Positions 40,653 to 53,578 of a stretch of DNA of 64,000 nt are shown here, piece by piece. The notes below the pieces were generated by a model. It made no database searches and was not told the DNA's origin. It saw only the letters and a list, made by a program, of their open reading frames with translations. The position numbers and the translations under genes were made by a program. Source of the DNA: Xanthomonas cissicola (GTDB lineage Bacteria; Pseudomonadota; Gammaproteobacteria; Xanthomonadales; Xanthomonadaceae); assembly GCF_008801575.1 (NCBI RefSeq), contig NZ_VZPL01000014.1, positions 1 to 64,000 of the forward strand. The letters run 5' to 3'. Positions within the stretch are counted from its first letter, which is position 1, and each line of letters begins with the position of its first letter.

Positions 40653-41192
40653 ATGTCGCATCCTGAAGACGAAGACGACGGCGCGTTGTTCCGCGCAGCG
40701 ATCGGCGCGGTCAAGCCGATTCGTGAAGTCGCCCCACCGGCCAATGCCAAGCCGCGGCCCAAGCCCCGCGCGCGCATGGCCGAGCGCGATGATGCCGAAG
40801 CGCACACCGAATTTGCGCGCCTGCTGCGCGACAGCGCGCCGCTGGAAGCGGGCGATATCGCCAGCTATCGGCGCGAGAACCTTCCCAGCCGCGTGTTCCA
40901 ACGGCTCAAGCGCGGGCAATTCTCGGTGCAGGACGAACTGGACCTGCACGGCGCCACCGCAGCCCAGGCCGAATCGTTGCTGCGCCAGTTCCTGCTGGAA
41001 GCACATGCGCACGAACATGGCTGCGTACGCATCATCCACGGCAAGGGACTGCAATCGGACAACGGCGCGCCTGTGCTGAAGAACCTCATGGACCGGCTGC
41101 TGCGTCAACGCAACGATGTGCTGGCGTTTCATTCCGCGCCGCCGACGCAGGGCGGCACCGGGGCGCTGCTGGTGTTGCTGGCGCGGCGATAG
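40653..41192 (+). CDS. Smr-domain protein (SmrA/SmrB-like)
   Basis: 179 residues from 40653 ([18 protein letters not shown]). The first 90 residues are charged and probably disordered; the Smr domain covers about 95-179, with the catalytic [17 protein letters not shown] and the substrate loop [18 protein letters not shown]. Smr endonucleases cut mRNA at collided ribosomes (SmrB in E. coli). Which Smr type this is cannot be fixed. Divergent from surE. Confidence 0.92.
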   Translation: MSHPEDEDDGALFRAAIGAVKPIREVAPPANAKPRPKPRARMAERDDAEAHTEFARLLRDSAPLEAGDIASYRRENLPSRVFQRLKRGQFSVQDELDLHGATAAQAESLLRQFLLEAHAHEHGCVRIIHGKGLQSDNGAPVLKNLMDRLLRQRNDVLAFHSAPPTQGGTGALLVLLARR

Positions 41193-41445
41193 GCCGATAG
41201 TGACGCGCGATTGATTCGGAATGGCAGCGATTGCGCGCGGCGACGTGTTGTCTGGAAAGTCTTTCGCGCATGGCTCGCCTGATGCGAACCAAGTCTTGTT
41301 GCGCCCCTTAGGCAGCTGGCACTGCTTCGTCGCGCCACGATTGCTCCACTATCGCCTCAGCGACCGCCAAGGCCGCTCCTGCGCGCACAGCAAGATTGGG
41401 CCGTCACATGCTGTCCCGCGCAGATCGACCAGCACCCGCACGCGA

Positions 41446-42555
41446 TCACGCATCGGCGCGTACGTCGCCGTTGAAGCGACCGGCGTCGGTGACATCTCCC
41501 AATTCCCACAGCACCGCGGTGGCATAGCAACCGGGCGGCAGCGCGAAGGCGAGCTGCAGGGTCTGCGGCTCCAGCCATTGATACTCCAGACCGTGCGGAC
41601 GCAAGCGCAGGGCGCGGCGTTCCTGCTTCAATCCCGCAGCTTCCAGGCCTTGGCGCAATGCGATGGATGGCGGGTCGGACAATGCGCCCTGCTCCAACGC
41701 TGCCGCTTGGTCGGTCGAGCGCAACTGGCCAGCGCCCCACAACGGGCCACTGGGATGGATATCGAAACGCGCCAGTCGCTCGGCCAAGGCCTCGCTCCAC
41801 GGCTCCGGGCCGAAGACGCTGCGCGAGCCGTCCAGCATCCACGCCTCGCCCTCCAGTGCGCCATCCCAACTCCCCTGCCCCACGCGTGCGCCGAGCACGC
41901 GATTGAACAAGGCCGAGCGCGCTGCCGACAGCAACATCGAGCGCTGATCGTGGCGTAGCCGCCGCCTGGATGTGGGCGCCGGCAGCAAGGTTCCGTCGTC
42001 AGCTTGCACATGACCGAACATCGCCAGCGCAGCCGCCACATTTCCGCCATCGCGACCGAAACGTTGTTCGCCGAACCAATTGGGGATGCCACGCGCAGCA
42101 ATCGCCTGCAGCCGCTGCTCGATCGCATCGCGCTCGCCCTGCACCTGGCGCAGCGTCAGCACGAAGCGGTTCCCATGCAGCGCACCGCGCTGCAGCTTGC
42201 GGTTGTGCCAGGTGCTCTCGACCACCTGCATCTGCGTATCATCCAGTGCGGCGATATCCGGCGCGATGCGCTTGGGCAGATGCACGCTGAAGCGCTGGGT
42301 GGTCACTGCATGGCGATCTTTCAGACCCGCATAGCTGACGCCCATCTCGGCGATGCCGGCCCAGTGCGCGAGCTTTTTGGCGATATAGGCCGTGTTCTGG
42401 CCACGCTTGCGCACGGTGAGCAGCAGATGCTCGCCTTCGCCGGAGGGTTCGAATGCCGGCAGCTCGTCGACCTGAAAATCGCCCGGGGTGCTGCGCATCG
42501 CCGCGCTTAGAACGGCGGCGCCATGCGCACGCGGCAGCAAAGAGATCTCGCTCAT
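41446..42555 (-). CDS. truD: tRNA pseudouridine(13) synthase TruD
   Basis: 369 residues from 42555 ([12 protein letters not shown]). The catalytic Asp lies in [29 protein letters not shown] and the inserted TRUD domain are present. It modifies U13 of tRNA-Glu. Downstream of ispF by 112 bp. The first 29 residues ([22 protein letters not shown] onward) match the family start, supporting this start. Confidence 0.95.
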   Translation of the reverse strand: MSEISLLPRAHGAAVLSAAMRSTPGDFQVDELPAFEPSGEGEHLLLTVRKRGQNTAYIAKKLAHWAGIAEMGVSYAGLKDRHAVTTQRFSVHLPKRIAPDIAALDDTQMQVVESTWHNRKLQRGALHGNRFVLTLRQVQGERDAIEQRLQAIAARGIPNWFGEQRFGRDGGNVAAALAMFGHVQADDGTLLPAPTSRRRLRHDQRSMLLSAARSALFNRVLGARVGQGSWDGALEGEAWMLDGSRSVFGPEPWSEALAERLARFDIHPSGPLWGAGQLRSTDQAAALEQGALSDPPSIALRQGLEAAGLKQERRALRLRPHGLEYQWLEPQTLQLAFALPPGCYATAVLWELGDVTDAGRFNGDVRADA

Positions 42556-42667
42556 GGTGTGGTTCGCCTTCGCGCCGGAGGTGGCGCGCTGTGCGCCGGG
42601 TGGTTCGGCGCGGTGATTGCATCCGGCAGCATCGGCGCCGCTCCGGCGCCAAGCGCTGCACGTGTCG

Positions 42668-43168
42668 CTATTGATAAGGCGCAGCGATCCTGCCCAGCAA
42701 CACCGCGGCCTGTGCAGCGATGCCTTCGCCGCGGCCGGTGAAGCCCAATTGTTCGCTGGTGGTGGCCTTGACGCTGACCGCATCGAGTTCAATCGCCAAC
42801 AAGTCGGCGATGCGCTCGCGCATGGCCACCGCATGCGGACCGACCTTGGGGCGCTCGCAGATCACGGTGATGTCGGCATTGCCGACGCGCCAGCCGCGCT
42901 CGCGCAGCAAGCCATCGCAATGCTGCAGAAACTGCGCGCTATCGGCATCTTTCCAGCGCGCATCGGAAGGCGGGAAATGCCGGCCGATATCGCCCAGCGC
43001 CAGCGCGCCCAGCATCGCATCGCACAGGGCGTGCAACACCACATCGCCATCGCTATGGGCGAGCACGCCATGGCTGTGCGCCACGCGCACGCCGCCAAGC
43101 ATCACATGGTCGCCAGGGCCGAACGCATGCACGTCGTAGCCTTGGCCGATTCGGAAATTGAAGGACAT
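42668..43168 (-). CDS. ispF: 2-C-methyl-D-erythritol 2,4-cyclodiphosphate synthase
   Basis: 166 residues. Metal ligands Asp12 and His14 (GQGYDVHAF) and the later His ([24 protein letters not shown]); C-terminal [22 protein letters not shown]. It forms cyclic diphosphate in the MEP isoprenoid pathway. Starts 3 bp after the ispD stop; the two enzymes are consecutive but one step (IspE) apart in the pathway. Confidence 0.97.
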   Translation of the reverse strand: MSFNFRIGQGYDVHAFGPGDHVMLGGVRVAHSHGVLAHSDGDVVLHALCDAMLGALALGDIGRHFPPSDARWKDADSAQFLQHCDGLLRERGWRVGNADITVICERPKVGPHAVAMRERIADLLAIELDAVSVKATTSEQLGFTGRGEGIAAQAAVLLGRIAAPYQ

Positions 43169-43171
43169 GGA

Positions 43172-43972
43172 TTAGATCTCTTCGGGACCGGGGGCCCGGG
43201 ACCCGGGACCGGAGAAAGCAGAGGCCGAAACGAACGACTGGGGATGCGCGCTTTCCGGGTCCCGGGTCCCGGGTCCACAGTCCCGGTTGGCCAGTTCAAA
43301 CTCGAAGCGCGCCAGATCCGCAGGGGTCGTCACCTTGAAGTTGTCTTCGGCGCCTTCCACCAGCAACGGGCGTAGCCCCATCCGCTCCATCGCCATCGCT
43401 TCATCGGTGACCTCGACACCGGCCGCCGAGGCCTCGGTGAGTCCACGGATCAGTTGATGGCGACGAAACAACTGCGGCGTGAGTGCGCGCCACAGGCGTT
43501 CGCGCGGTTCGGTGCCGTCGATACCGCCATCGTCGCCGGCACGCTTGAGCGTGTCGCGCACCGGTGCAGCCAGGATTGCGCCGACCGGATCGCCGCGACC
43601 GATTTCCAGCAGGCGATCCAGATCGGCTAGCGCCAGATTCGGCCGTGCGGCATCGTGCACCAGCACGAAATCGTCGGCACGCACGCTCTCGGGCAAGGCC
43701 AGCAAACCAGACAGCACCGAGGCTGCGCGGGTCGCCCCCCCCAGACAGGTCAGCACCGGCTTGGACTGCACCGCGGTCCAGCCGGGCCAATCGGCATCGC
43801 CGGGGGCGATTGCCACCATGATGCCGGCCAGCGCCGGATGCGCGGCCAGCGCCGCCAACGTGTACGCCATCAGTGACTGACCGCCGGCCTGTAAATATTG
43901 TTTGGGAAGCGGCCCGCCAAAACGGGTGCCGCGCCCGGCGGCCGGCACGATTGCCCAGATGGACCCGGTCAT
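43172..43972 (-). CDS. ispD: 2-C-methyl-D-erythritol 4-phosphate cytidylyltransferase with a repeat-derived C-terminal tail
   Basis: 266 residues, about 30 longer than usual. The enzyme core is complete: CTP loop [30 protein letters not shown], and the C-terminal [17 protein letters not shown]. After about residue 230 the tail ([15 protein letters not shown]..., [13 protein letters not shown]) is encoded by a GGGACCC-type inverted repeat and looks unlike IspD. It couples CTP to methylerythritol phosphate. It overlaps ftsB by 4 nt upstream (ATGA). Confidence 0.94.
   Translation of the reverse strand: MTGSIWAIVPAAGRGTRFGGPLPKQYLQAGGQSLMAYTLAALAAHPALAGIMVAIAPGDADWPGWTAVQSKPVLTCLGGATRAASVLSGLLALPESVRADDFVLVHDAARPNLALADLDRLLEIGRGDPVGAILAAPVRDTLKRAGDDGGIDGTEPRERLWRALTPQLFRRHQLIRGLTEASAAGVEVTDEAMAMERMGLRPLLVEGAEDNFKVTTPADLARFEFELANRDCGPGTRDPESAHPQSFVSASAFSGPGSRAPGPEEI
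43183..43277. repeat. GGGACCCGGGACC inverted repeat inside the ispD 3' end
   Basis: 43183-43212 (GGGACCGGGGGCCCGGGACC...) is complementary to 43255-43277 (CCGGGTCCCGGGTCCCGGGT), about 42 nt apart. This type of repeat is normally intergenic in Xanthomonas. Confidence 0.8.
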
Positions 43973-44334
43973 GGGTGATCCACCGGATCGACAGGCTCAG
44001 GCGCTTGCTGTGCGGGGGCCGGTGCCTCAGCCGATGCAGGTGCCGGCAGCGGCACATCCTCGACCACGCGGTAGAACGTCTCGCCCGGTTTGATCATGCC
44101 CAGCTCGCTGCGCGCACGTTCCTCGATTGCCGCCTCGCCGTCCTTCAAATCCTTCACCTCTGCTGCCAACGCCTGGTTGCGTTGGCGCAGACCTTCGTTG
44201 TCCTGTGTCTGATGCGCGACCTGGGCTTCCAGCATCATGACTTCGCCGGAATTCCCAGGCCCGAACCAGAAGCGGTACTGCAGCCAAGCCAGCAGTACCG
44301 CCAGCACCAGCAGTAGCCAGCGCCAGTTGCGCAC
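43969..44334 (-). CDS. ftsB: Cell division protein FtsB
   Basis: 121 residues: one N-terminal membrane helix ([22 protein letters not shown]), then a coiled coil ([29 protein letters not shown]) and the conserved [20 protein letters not shown] Pro/Ala-rich tail of about 30 residues follows. FtsB joins FtsL and FtsQ in the divisome. Between eno and ispD, the standard order. Confidence 0.95.
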   Translation of the reverse strand: MRNWRWLLLVLAVLLAWLQYRFWFGPGNSGEVMMLEAQVAHQTQDNEGLRQRNQALAAEVKDLKDGEAAIEERARSELGMIKPGETFYRVVEDVPLPAPASAEAPAPAQQAPEPVDPVDHP

Positions 44335-44337
44335 GGC

Positions 44338-45642
<1,305 letters not shown>

Positions 45643-45754
45643 TTACCAGTAAGGGGGGAAGTACACCGGAAACAAGCTGCCGGATTATCGCTGCACACCG
45701 GTCCATTGCCAAATCGCATGCAGCCGCGACACGCAGCACGTCGCGGGCGGACCG

Positions 45755-46090
45755 CTACGCCATCAGGCCCAGCAGCGACAGACCAGATAGCAACAGCACG
45801 ACCAGTAGCAAGGTCAGCGCGGCGATCGCCACACCAGGCTGGCGAGCCAACCGCAACGCAGCCGAGCCGGTGGCCAGGCTCCCGACGGCGGCCATCATGG
45901 CCACCGCCAGCGTGATGCGCATCGGCAGCCGCGTGGCTTGCATGGCATGGTCGCCATCGCCCGGCATGCCGATGCTGGCGGTAAGCAGAACGGCCATCAC
46001 CGCCATGCACGCCCACGCCGCAATCGATGCGGCCAATGCCCACGCCCCCCCACGGCCAGTGGCGCACCGCCGATCCTGGCGGTGCGCCAC
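45755..46090 (-). CDS. Small membrane protein of unknown function
   Basis: 111 residues with three predicted membrane helices (about 18-42, 55-75, 86-108; e.g. ALTLLLVVLLLSGLSLLGLMA). GTG start at 46090 is tentative. No family recognised. It lies between kdsA and eno; placement in a core operon, long hydrophobic segments and lack of stops support it as a real gene. Confidence 0.65.
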   Translation of the reverse strand: MAHRQDRRCATGRGGAWALAASIAAWACMAVMAVLLTASIGMPGDGDHAMQATRLPMRITLAVAMMAAVGSLATGSAALRLARQPGVAIAALTLLLVVLLLSGLSLLGLMA

Positions 46091-46114
46091 AGCGGCCGCG
46101 CACTGATTCAGAAC

Positions 46115-46945
46115 TCACGCAAAACGCGCAAACCCATGCTTCTTGGTGACGGTGTCCAGCTCCATCAGGGTTTCGAGCAGTTCTTCCATGCGATCCAGCG
46201 GCCACGCATTGGGACCATCGGACAGCGCCTTGGACGGATCCGGGTGGGTTTCAGCGAACAGGCCGGAAATGCCGACTGCCACCGCAGCGCGCGCCAGTAC
46301 CGGCACAAACTCGCGCTGACCACCGGAACTGCTGCCCTGCCCGCCCGGCAACTGCACCGAATGGGTGGCGTCGAACACCACCGGACACCCGGTGTCGCGC
46401 ATCACGCTCAGCGAGCGCATGTCACTGACCAGATTGTTGTAGCCGAAGGACGCGCCACGCTCGCAGACCATGATCTGCTCGTTGCCGGTGGACTTGGCCT
46501 TGTCCACCACCGGCTTCATGTCCCACGGCGCCAGGAACTGGCCCTTCTTGATATTGACCGGCTTGCCGGCGGCGCAGACGTTCTTGATGAAGTCGGTCTG
46601 GCGCACCAAAAATGCCGGGGTCTGCAGCACGTCGACAACGGCCGCGACCTCGTTCATCGGGGTGTATTCGTGCACGTCGGTGAGCAACGGCACGCCGATC
46701 TGCTTCTTTACCGCATCCAGCACCTTCAGGCCTTCTTCCAGGCCCGGGCCACGGAAGCTGGTGCCGGAGGTGCGATTGGCCTTGTCGAAACTCGACTTGA
46801 AGATGAAGTTGACCCCGAGCTTGCCGGTGATCTCCTTGAGCTTGCCGGCCACGTCGAGCTGCAGCTGCATCGATTCGATCACGCAGGGGCCGGCGATCAG
46901 GAACAACGGCTGATCCAGGCCAACTTCAAAGTCACACAGTTTCAT
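46115..46945 (-). CDS. kdsA: 3-deoxy-D-manno-octulosonate 8-phosphate synthase
   Basis: 276 residues. [74 protein letters not shown] (as IMVCERG...), and [13 protein letters not shown] are typical KdsA segments. It condenses phosphoenolpyruvate with arabinose 5-phosphate to Kdo-8-phosphate for LPS. Upstream is pyrG, downstream the small membrane protein and eno. Confidence 0.97.
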   Translation of the reverse strand: MKLCDFEVGLDQPLFLIAGPCVIESMQLQLDVAGKLKEITGKLGVNFIFKSSFDKANRTSGTSFRGPGLEEGLKVLDAVKKQIGVPLLTDVHEYTPMNEVAAVVDVLQTPAFLVRQTDFIKNVCAAGKPVNIKKGQFLAPWDMKPVVDKAKSTGNEQIMVCERGASFGYNNLVSDMRSLSVMRDTGCPVVFDATHSVQLPGGQGSSSGGQREFVPVLARAAVAVGISGLFAETHPDPSKALSDGPNAWPLDRMEELLETLMELDTVTKKHGFARFA

Positions 46946-47297
46946 CAGGTCACCTTATTTCGATTGACGCCCCTGTCCCGTTGGGAGAGGGGTTGGGGTG
47001 AGGGTACGGTTGGCACGTATAGTTGAATGATTTAGGCACATGAGGCTTCGCCCGTACCCGCATCCGCCCCTACGGGACACCTTCTCGAGTGGGAGAAGAC
47101 AGTCGTCATCTGAGCCCCTTTCCCATCGGGAGAGGGGTCGGGTGAGGGTTCGGTTGGCGAAGCGCTTGTGAAGCCCGATGGTTTGCCCTGGCTGGCGCGT
47201 GGTGACGCGCTCGTCATGGCTGTCATCTTCCAGTGCGTTGCGGCGCCCCCTCATCCGGCGCTTCGCGCCACCTTCTCCCGACAGGAGAAGGGACTGC
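46946..47297. repeat. Intergenic region with several Xanthomonas-type repeats
   Basis: 352 bp between pyrG and kdsA. Repeated modules: GGAGAGGGGTTGGGGTGAGG (46984) and a similar one near 47131, a complementary GAAGGCTTCGCCC-like module (GGCTTCGCCCGTACCC at about 47044), and CTTCTCCCGACAGGAGAAGG near 47272. No gene. The modules can pair into long hairpins, likely ending pyrG transcripts or stabilising mRNA. Confidence 0.7.
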
Positions 47298-49272
<1,975 letters not shown>

Positions 49273-49515
49273 TCAGCGTGCAGGCTTTTCTTCTTCCTCT
49301 TCCTCGCGCGGGGCGCTATCGGCCTTGGGCTTCTGCGCGGCAGCGGCGGCGCGGCGTTCGGCCTTGCGCTCGGCTTCGGTCTTGGCCTTCGCGTCGTCGG
49401 TCTTTTGAGCGGCGGCGCCCTGTCCGGCCTGCTGCGGAGCGGCCTGGGCCATGGCGGGAAGCGATGCCACTGCGGCCGCACCGAGGGTGAGCATCAGGAT
49501 GTGCTTGAACTTCAT
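49273..49515 (-). CDS. Small secreted Ala/Lys/Glu-rich protein
   Basis: 80 residues from 49515 (MKFKHILMLTLGAAAVASLP), with a clear Sec signal peptide cut after about AMAQA. The mature part is low-complexity: Lys, Ala, Glu and Gln, ending in EEEEEEKPAR. No domain recognised. Single gene with its own terminator; likely periplasmic. Function unknown. Confidence 0.75.
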   Translation of the reverse strand: MKFKHILMLTLGAAAVASLPAMAQAAPQQAGQGAAAQKTDDAKAKTEAERKAERRAAAAAQKPKADSAPREEEEEEKPAR

Positions 49516-49679
49516 GGCGTCCTCTTTGGCTTCGGTGACATCCTCAGGTGGGGACGTTTGATTTCGAAACCAACGCCAGGGTAGCCAATGCTGCCCGGCC
49601 ACCCACTGAACGCCGGTCGCGTGCAAAAAATCGGCTCAGCCCCCACACTTGCGCGTCGTTTCACGTGCCAACGAGATGC

Positions 49680-51569
49680 ATGAACACCCGTTATAACGCC
49701 GCCGATATTGAAGTGCTGTCGGGCCTGGACCCGGTCAAACGCCGCCCCGGCATGTATACCGACACTGCGCGCCCGAACCATCTGGCGCAGGAAGTGATCG
49801 ACAACTCGGTCGACGAGGCGCTGGCCGGCCACGCCAAGCAGGTCGAAGTCACGCTGTACAAGGACGGTAGCTGCGAAGTGTCCGACGACGGCCGCGGCAT
49901 GCCGGTGGACATCCATCCGGAAGAAAAGATTCCGGGTGTGGAACTGATCCTGACCCGGCTGCATGCCGGCGGCAAGTTCAGCAACCGCAACTACACCTTC
50001 TCCGGTGGCTTGCACGGCGTGGGCGTGAGCGTGGTCAATGCGCTGTCGACCAAGGTCGAGCTGTTCATCAAGCGCGAAGGCAGCGAGCACCGCATGGAGT
50101 TTCGCGATGGCAACGCTGCGTCCAAGCTGGAAGTGGTGGGCACCGTCGGCAAGAAAAATACCGGCACGCGGCTGCGCTTCTGGGCCGACCCCAAGTATTT
50201 CGATACGCCCAAATTCAATGTGCGTGCGTTGCGGCACCTGCTGCGCGCCAAGGCGGTGCTGTGCCCCGGCCTGACCGTCAAATTGCACGACGAGGCAACC
50301 GGCGAGCAGGACAGCTGGTATTTCGAGAACGGCCTGCGCGATTACCTGAAAGGTGAGATGGCCGAGCACGAACTGCTGCCGGCCGACCTGTTCGTCGGCA
50401 GCCTGAAAAAAGACACCGAAATCGTCGACTGGGCCGCGGCCTGGGTGCCGGAAGGCGAGCTGGTGCAGGAAAGCTACGTCAACCTGATCCCCACCGCGCA
50501 GCACGGCACCCACGTCAATGGCCTGCGTTCGGGCCTGACCGATGCGCTGCGTGAGTTCTGCGATTTCCGCAATCTGCTGCCGCGCGGCGTCAAGCTGGCG
50601 CCGGAAGACGTGTGGGACCGGGTCACCTTCGTGCTCAGCCTGAAGATGACCGATCCGCAATTTTCCGGGCAGACCAAGGAACGCCTGTCTTCGCGCCAGG
50701 CCGCCGGTTTCATCGAAGGCGCCGCACACGATGCCTTCAGCCTGTATCTCAACCAGAACGTGGAGATCGGCGAGAAGATCGCGCAGATCGCCATCGATCG
50801 CGCCAGCGCACGGTTGAAGACCGAGAAGCAGATCGTCCGCAAGAAGGTCACCCAGGGCCCGGCCCTGCCCGGCAAGTTGGCCGATTGCATCAGCCAGGAT
50901 CTGTCGCGCACCGAACTGTTCCTGGTCGAAGGCGATTCGGCCGGCGGCTCGGCCAAGCAGGCGCGCGACAAGGACTTCCAGGCGATCCTGCCGCTGCGTG
51001 GCAAGATCCTCAATACCTGGGAAGTGGCTTCCGGCAGCGTGCTGGCCTCCGAAGAAGTGCATAACCTGGCGATCGCGATCGGCTGCGACCCGGGCAAGGA
51101 CGACATCACCGGGCTGCGCTACGGCAAGGTGGTGATCCTGGCCGACGCCGACTCCGACGGCCTGCATATCGCCACGCTGCTGACGGCGCTGTTCCTGCAG
51201 CATTTCCCCGCGTTGGTGGCCGCCGGCCATGTGTTCGTGGCGATGCCGCCGCTGTTCCGCGTGGACGTGGGCAAGCAGGTGTTCTACGCGCTGGATGAAG
51301 AAGAAAAGACCACGCTGCTGGACAAGATCGCGCGCGAGAAGATGAAGGGCCAGATCAGCGTCACCCGCTTCAAGGGCCTGGGCGAAATGAATCCGCAGCA
51401 GCTGCGCGAATCCACCATCCACCCGGACACGCGTCGGCTGGTGCAGCTGACCATCGACGACGGCGAGCAGACGCGTTCGTTGATGGACATGCTGCTGGCC
51501 AAAAAACGCGCAAGCGACCGCAAGCAGTGGCTGGAAACCAAGGGCGATCTGGCGTCGCTGGAAGTTTAA
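49680..51569 (+). CDS. parE: DNA topoisomerase IV subunit B
   Basis: 629 residues, ParE length (GyrB is about 170 longer). GHKL ATPase motifs: IDNSVDEALAG, VSDDGRGMPVDI, GGLHGVGVSVVNALS; Toprim motifs LFLVEGDSAGGSAKQARD and VVILADADSDGLHI; C-terminal VTRFKGLGEMNPQQLRES. With ParC it unlinks daughter chromosomes. Start ATG at 49680 (MNTRYNAADIEVLSGLDPV). Confidence 0.97.
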   Translation: MNTRYNAADIEVLSGLDPVKRRPGMYTDTARPNHLAQEVIDNSVDEALAGHAKQVEVTLYKDGSCEVSDDGRGMPVDIHPEEKIPGVELILTRLHAGGKFSNRNYTFSGGLHGVGVSVVNALSTKVELFIKREGSEHRMEFRDGNAASKLEVVGTVGKKNTGTRLRFWADPKYFDTPKFNVRALRHLLRAKAVLCPGLTVKLHDEATGEQDSWYFENGLRDYLKGEMAEHELLPADLFVGSLKKDTEIVDWAAAWVPEGELVQESYVNLIPTAQHGTHVNGLRSGLTDALREFCDFRNLLPRGVKLAPEDVWDRVTFVLSLKMTDPQFSGQTKERLSSRQAAGFIEGAAHDAFSLYLNQNVEIGEKIAQIAIDRASARLKTEKQIVRKKVTQGPALPGKLADCISQDLSRTELFLVEGDSAGGSAKQARDKDFQAILPLRGKILNTWEVASGSVLASEEVHNLAIAIGCDPGKDDITGLRYGKVVILADADSDGLHIATLLTALFLQHFPALVAAGHVFVAMPPLFRVDVGKQVFYALDEEEKTTLLDKIAREKMKGQISVTRFKGLGEMNPQQLRESTIHPDTRRLVQLTIDDGEQTRSLMDMLLAKKRASDRKQWLETKGDLASLEV

Positions 51570-52005
51570 AAACCCGGAAGCTTTGAAAGCCCCCCCTCCC
51601 GCCGGGGCGAGAAGGCACGGGTTGCGCGCCATTGGCGCGCGTGCCTTGGAGCGCTGCGAGCGCGGGCCGGGGCGCGGAGCGGGGGTTGGGGTGAGGGTAC
51701 AGGCGAAGCCTCGTGCAATTGAACATTGCGAAAGCTTCGCCCGTACCCTCATCCGCCCCTGCGCCCCCCCATAAAGCAGGACAATGTCCCGATGGGAGAA
51801 GGGCGTGTTATCGATTTTCTTTCACGTCGATGCTTGTTTCAGCGGACTGCGCAAACCTTTCCCCTTGAGTCAGACGGCTGCCTGCTGCGGCAAATACTGC
51901 TCCAGGCCAGTCAAGCCACATCGGTCGACGCGACACATATGCCTTTGTGCACATCCACCGAGTGCTGCCGGGGCCTAGCATCGGCACTCCCCTGCTTCCA
52001 CATCG
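51570..52005. repeat. Repeat-rich gap between parE and the S10 peptidase gene
   Basis: 436 bp. A long imperfect inverted repeat lies at about 51680-51765: GGTGAGGGTAC..GGCGAAGC pairs with GCTTCGCCCGTACCCTCATCC; a GATGGGAGAAGGGCG module follows at 51790. These are the same modules as at 46984-47290. Remaining 200 bp (51810-52005) show nothing recognisable besides the promoter region of the peptidase. Confidence 0.7.
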
Positions 52006-53519
52006 ATGCCCATGCCCTTCTTTCTCCGCGCCGGCCTGCTGGCCTGTGTGCTACTCAGCGGGACGGCGCTGGCCGAAGCGCCAGACAAAGCCGATAAAAG
52101 CGATGCGCAAAGCGACGCCAAATCCGATGCCGCCGCCAAACAGGCGCCATTGCCGGCCGACGCCAGCGTGCGTCAGAACACGCGCGTGGCTGGCCGTAGC
52201 CTGAGCTATACCGCCACGGTCGGCACGCTGCCGGTACGCGATGCGCAGGGCAAGACCACGGGCGAGGTGGTATTCACCGCCTACACCGTCGATGGCAAGA
52301 ACCGCCCGGTGACCTTCGCATTGAACGGTGGGCCGGGCGCCGCATCGGTGTATCTCAACATGGGCGCGATCGGGCCGAAGATCGTCGGTTTCGGCGCCGA
52401 CGGCGACAGTGCGTCGGCACCGGCCACACTGCGCGACAACCCGGGCACGTGCTGGACTTCACCGACCTGGTCTTCATCGACCCGGTGGGCACCGGCTTCA
52501 GCCGCGCGCTGATCGGCGACGACGATGCCAAGAAGCAGTTCTACAACCCGCAGGCGGATGTGGAATATCTCTCGCGGGTGATCTACGACTGGCTGCTCAA
52601 AAACCGCCGCCTGCAGGCGCGCAAATATCTGGTCGGCGAAAGCTATGGCGGATTCCGCGGCCCGCGCATCACCCACTACCTGCAGACGCAGCTGGGCGTG
52701 GCGATGAACGGCGTGGTGCTGGTGTCGCCGTATCTCAACCCGACCCTGGACGACAACGGCGATGTGTCGCCCCTGGCATGGATGCTGACGCTTCCCTCGA
52801 TCGCTGCTGCGCACCTGGAGCGCCAGGGCCAGCTCAGCGACAGCGCGATGCGCCAGGTGATCGACTACACCCGCAGCGATTACGCGGTGGCGCTGATGAA
52901 AGGACGCACCGACCCGCAGGCTACCGAAGCGATGCTGCAGCAGGTCACCCGCATGACCGGGCTGGACCCGGCGTATGTGCGACGCTCCGGCGGGCGCCTG
53001 GAAACCCAGGCCTATCTGCGCGAGGTGTTTCGCGACAAGGGCGAATTGGGCAGCCGTTACGACTCCAACGTGACCGCCTTCGACCCGTTTCCCAACGATG
53101 CCGAACAACGCGCCAACGACCCGCTGCTGGACAGCATCATTGCGCCCACCACCACCGCAATGGTGGACTTCGTGACCCGCGTGGTCGGCTGGAAGATCGA
53201 TGCGCAGTATCGCGCGCTCAACTACGACGTCAACAAGCTCTGGGACTGGAACGACGAGCTTCGCAAGGGCGCAGTGACCCAGCTGCGTCAATCGGTGGCG
53301 ATCGATCCGAAGTTGCGCGTGTTGATCGCGCACGGCTGGAACGACCTCTCCTGCCCGTTCATGGGTTCGGTCCTGACGGTGGACCAGATGCCGGCCATGG
53401 GCAGCGACAGCAAACGCGTGCAGGTGCGCGAATATCCGGGCGGCCACATGTTCTACAACCGTGCCGACAGCCAGGCCGCGTTCCGTAACGACGTCGAGGC
53501 GATGTACGAAACGCGCTGA
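52006..53519 (+). pseudogene. Secreted serine carboxypeptidase (peptidase S10 family), frameshifted
   Basis: A signal peptide (MPMPFFLRAGLLACVLLSGTALA) and the S10 N-terminal part are in frame 52006-52512, while the rest (LDFTDLVFIDPVGTGFSRALI... to the stop at 53519) is in another frame. The join is at ACGTG|CTGGAC, about 52450: adding one G gives ...NPGTWLDFTDLVF, the family sequence, and a 504-residue protein. Catalytic motifs are intact downstream: Ser in VGESYGGFRG, Asp in AHGWNDLSCPF, His in YPGGHMFYN. Whether this is a true lesion or a sequencing error cannot be told. It is normally periplasmic or secreted. Confidence 0.88.
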
Positions 53520-53526
53520 TTGCTCG

Positions 53527-53556
53527 CATCGCCGGGCGTGTGGACGCTCGGCGATG
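53527..53556. terminator. Hairpin between the S10 gene and the YdcF-like gene
   Basis: CATCGCCGGGCGT / ACGCTCGGCGATG with one mismatch and a 4-nt loop, in the 59-bp gap between two convergent genes. Confidence 0.65.
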
Positions 53557-53578
53557 GATCAGCCGCGTCGTGCCGCGC

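Noticed and set aside
49512-51752. 746-codon open frame on the minus strand opposite parE
   Set aside because: Antisense of a clear parE gene. Long antisense frames arise from high GC and third-position bias; the translation is low-complexity and matches no family.
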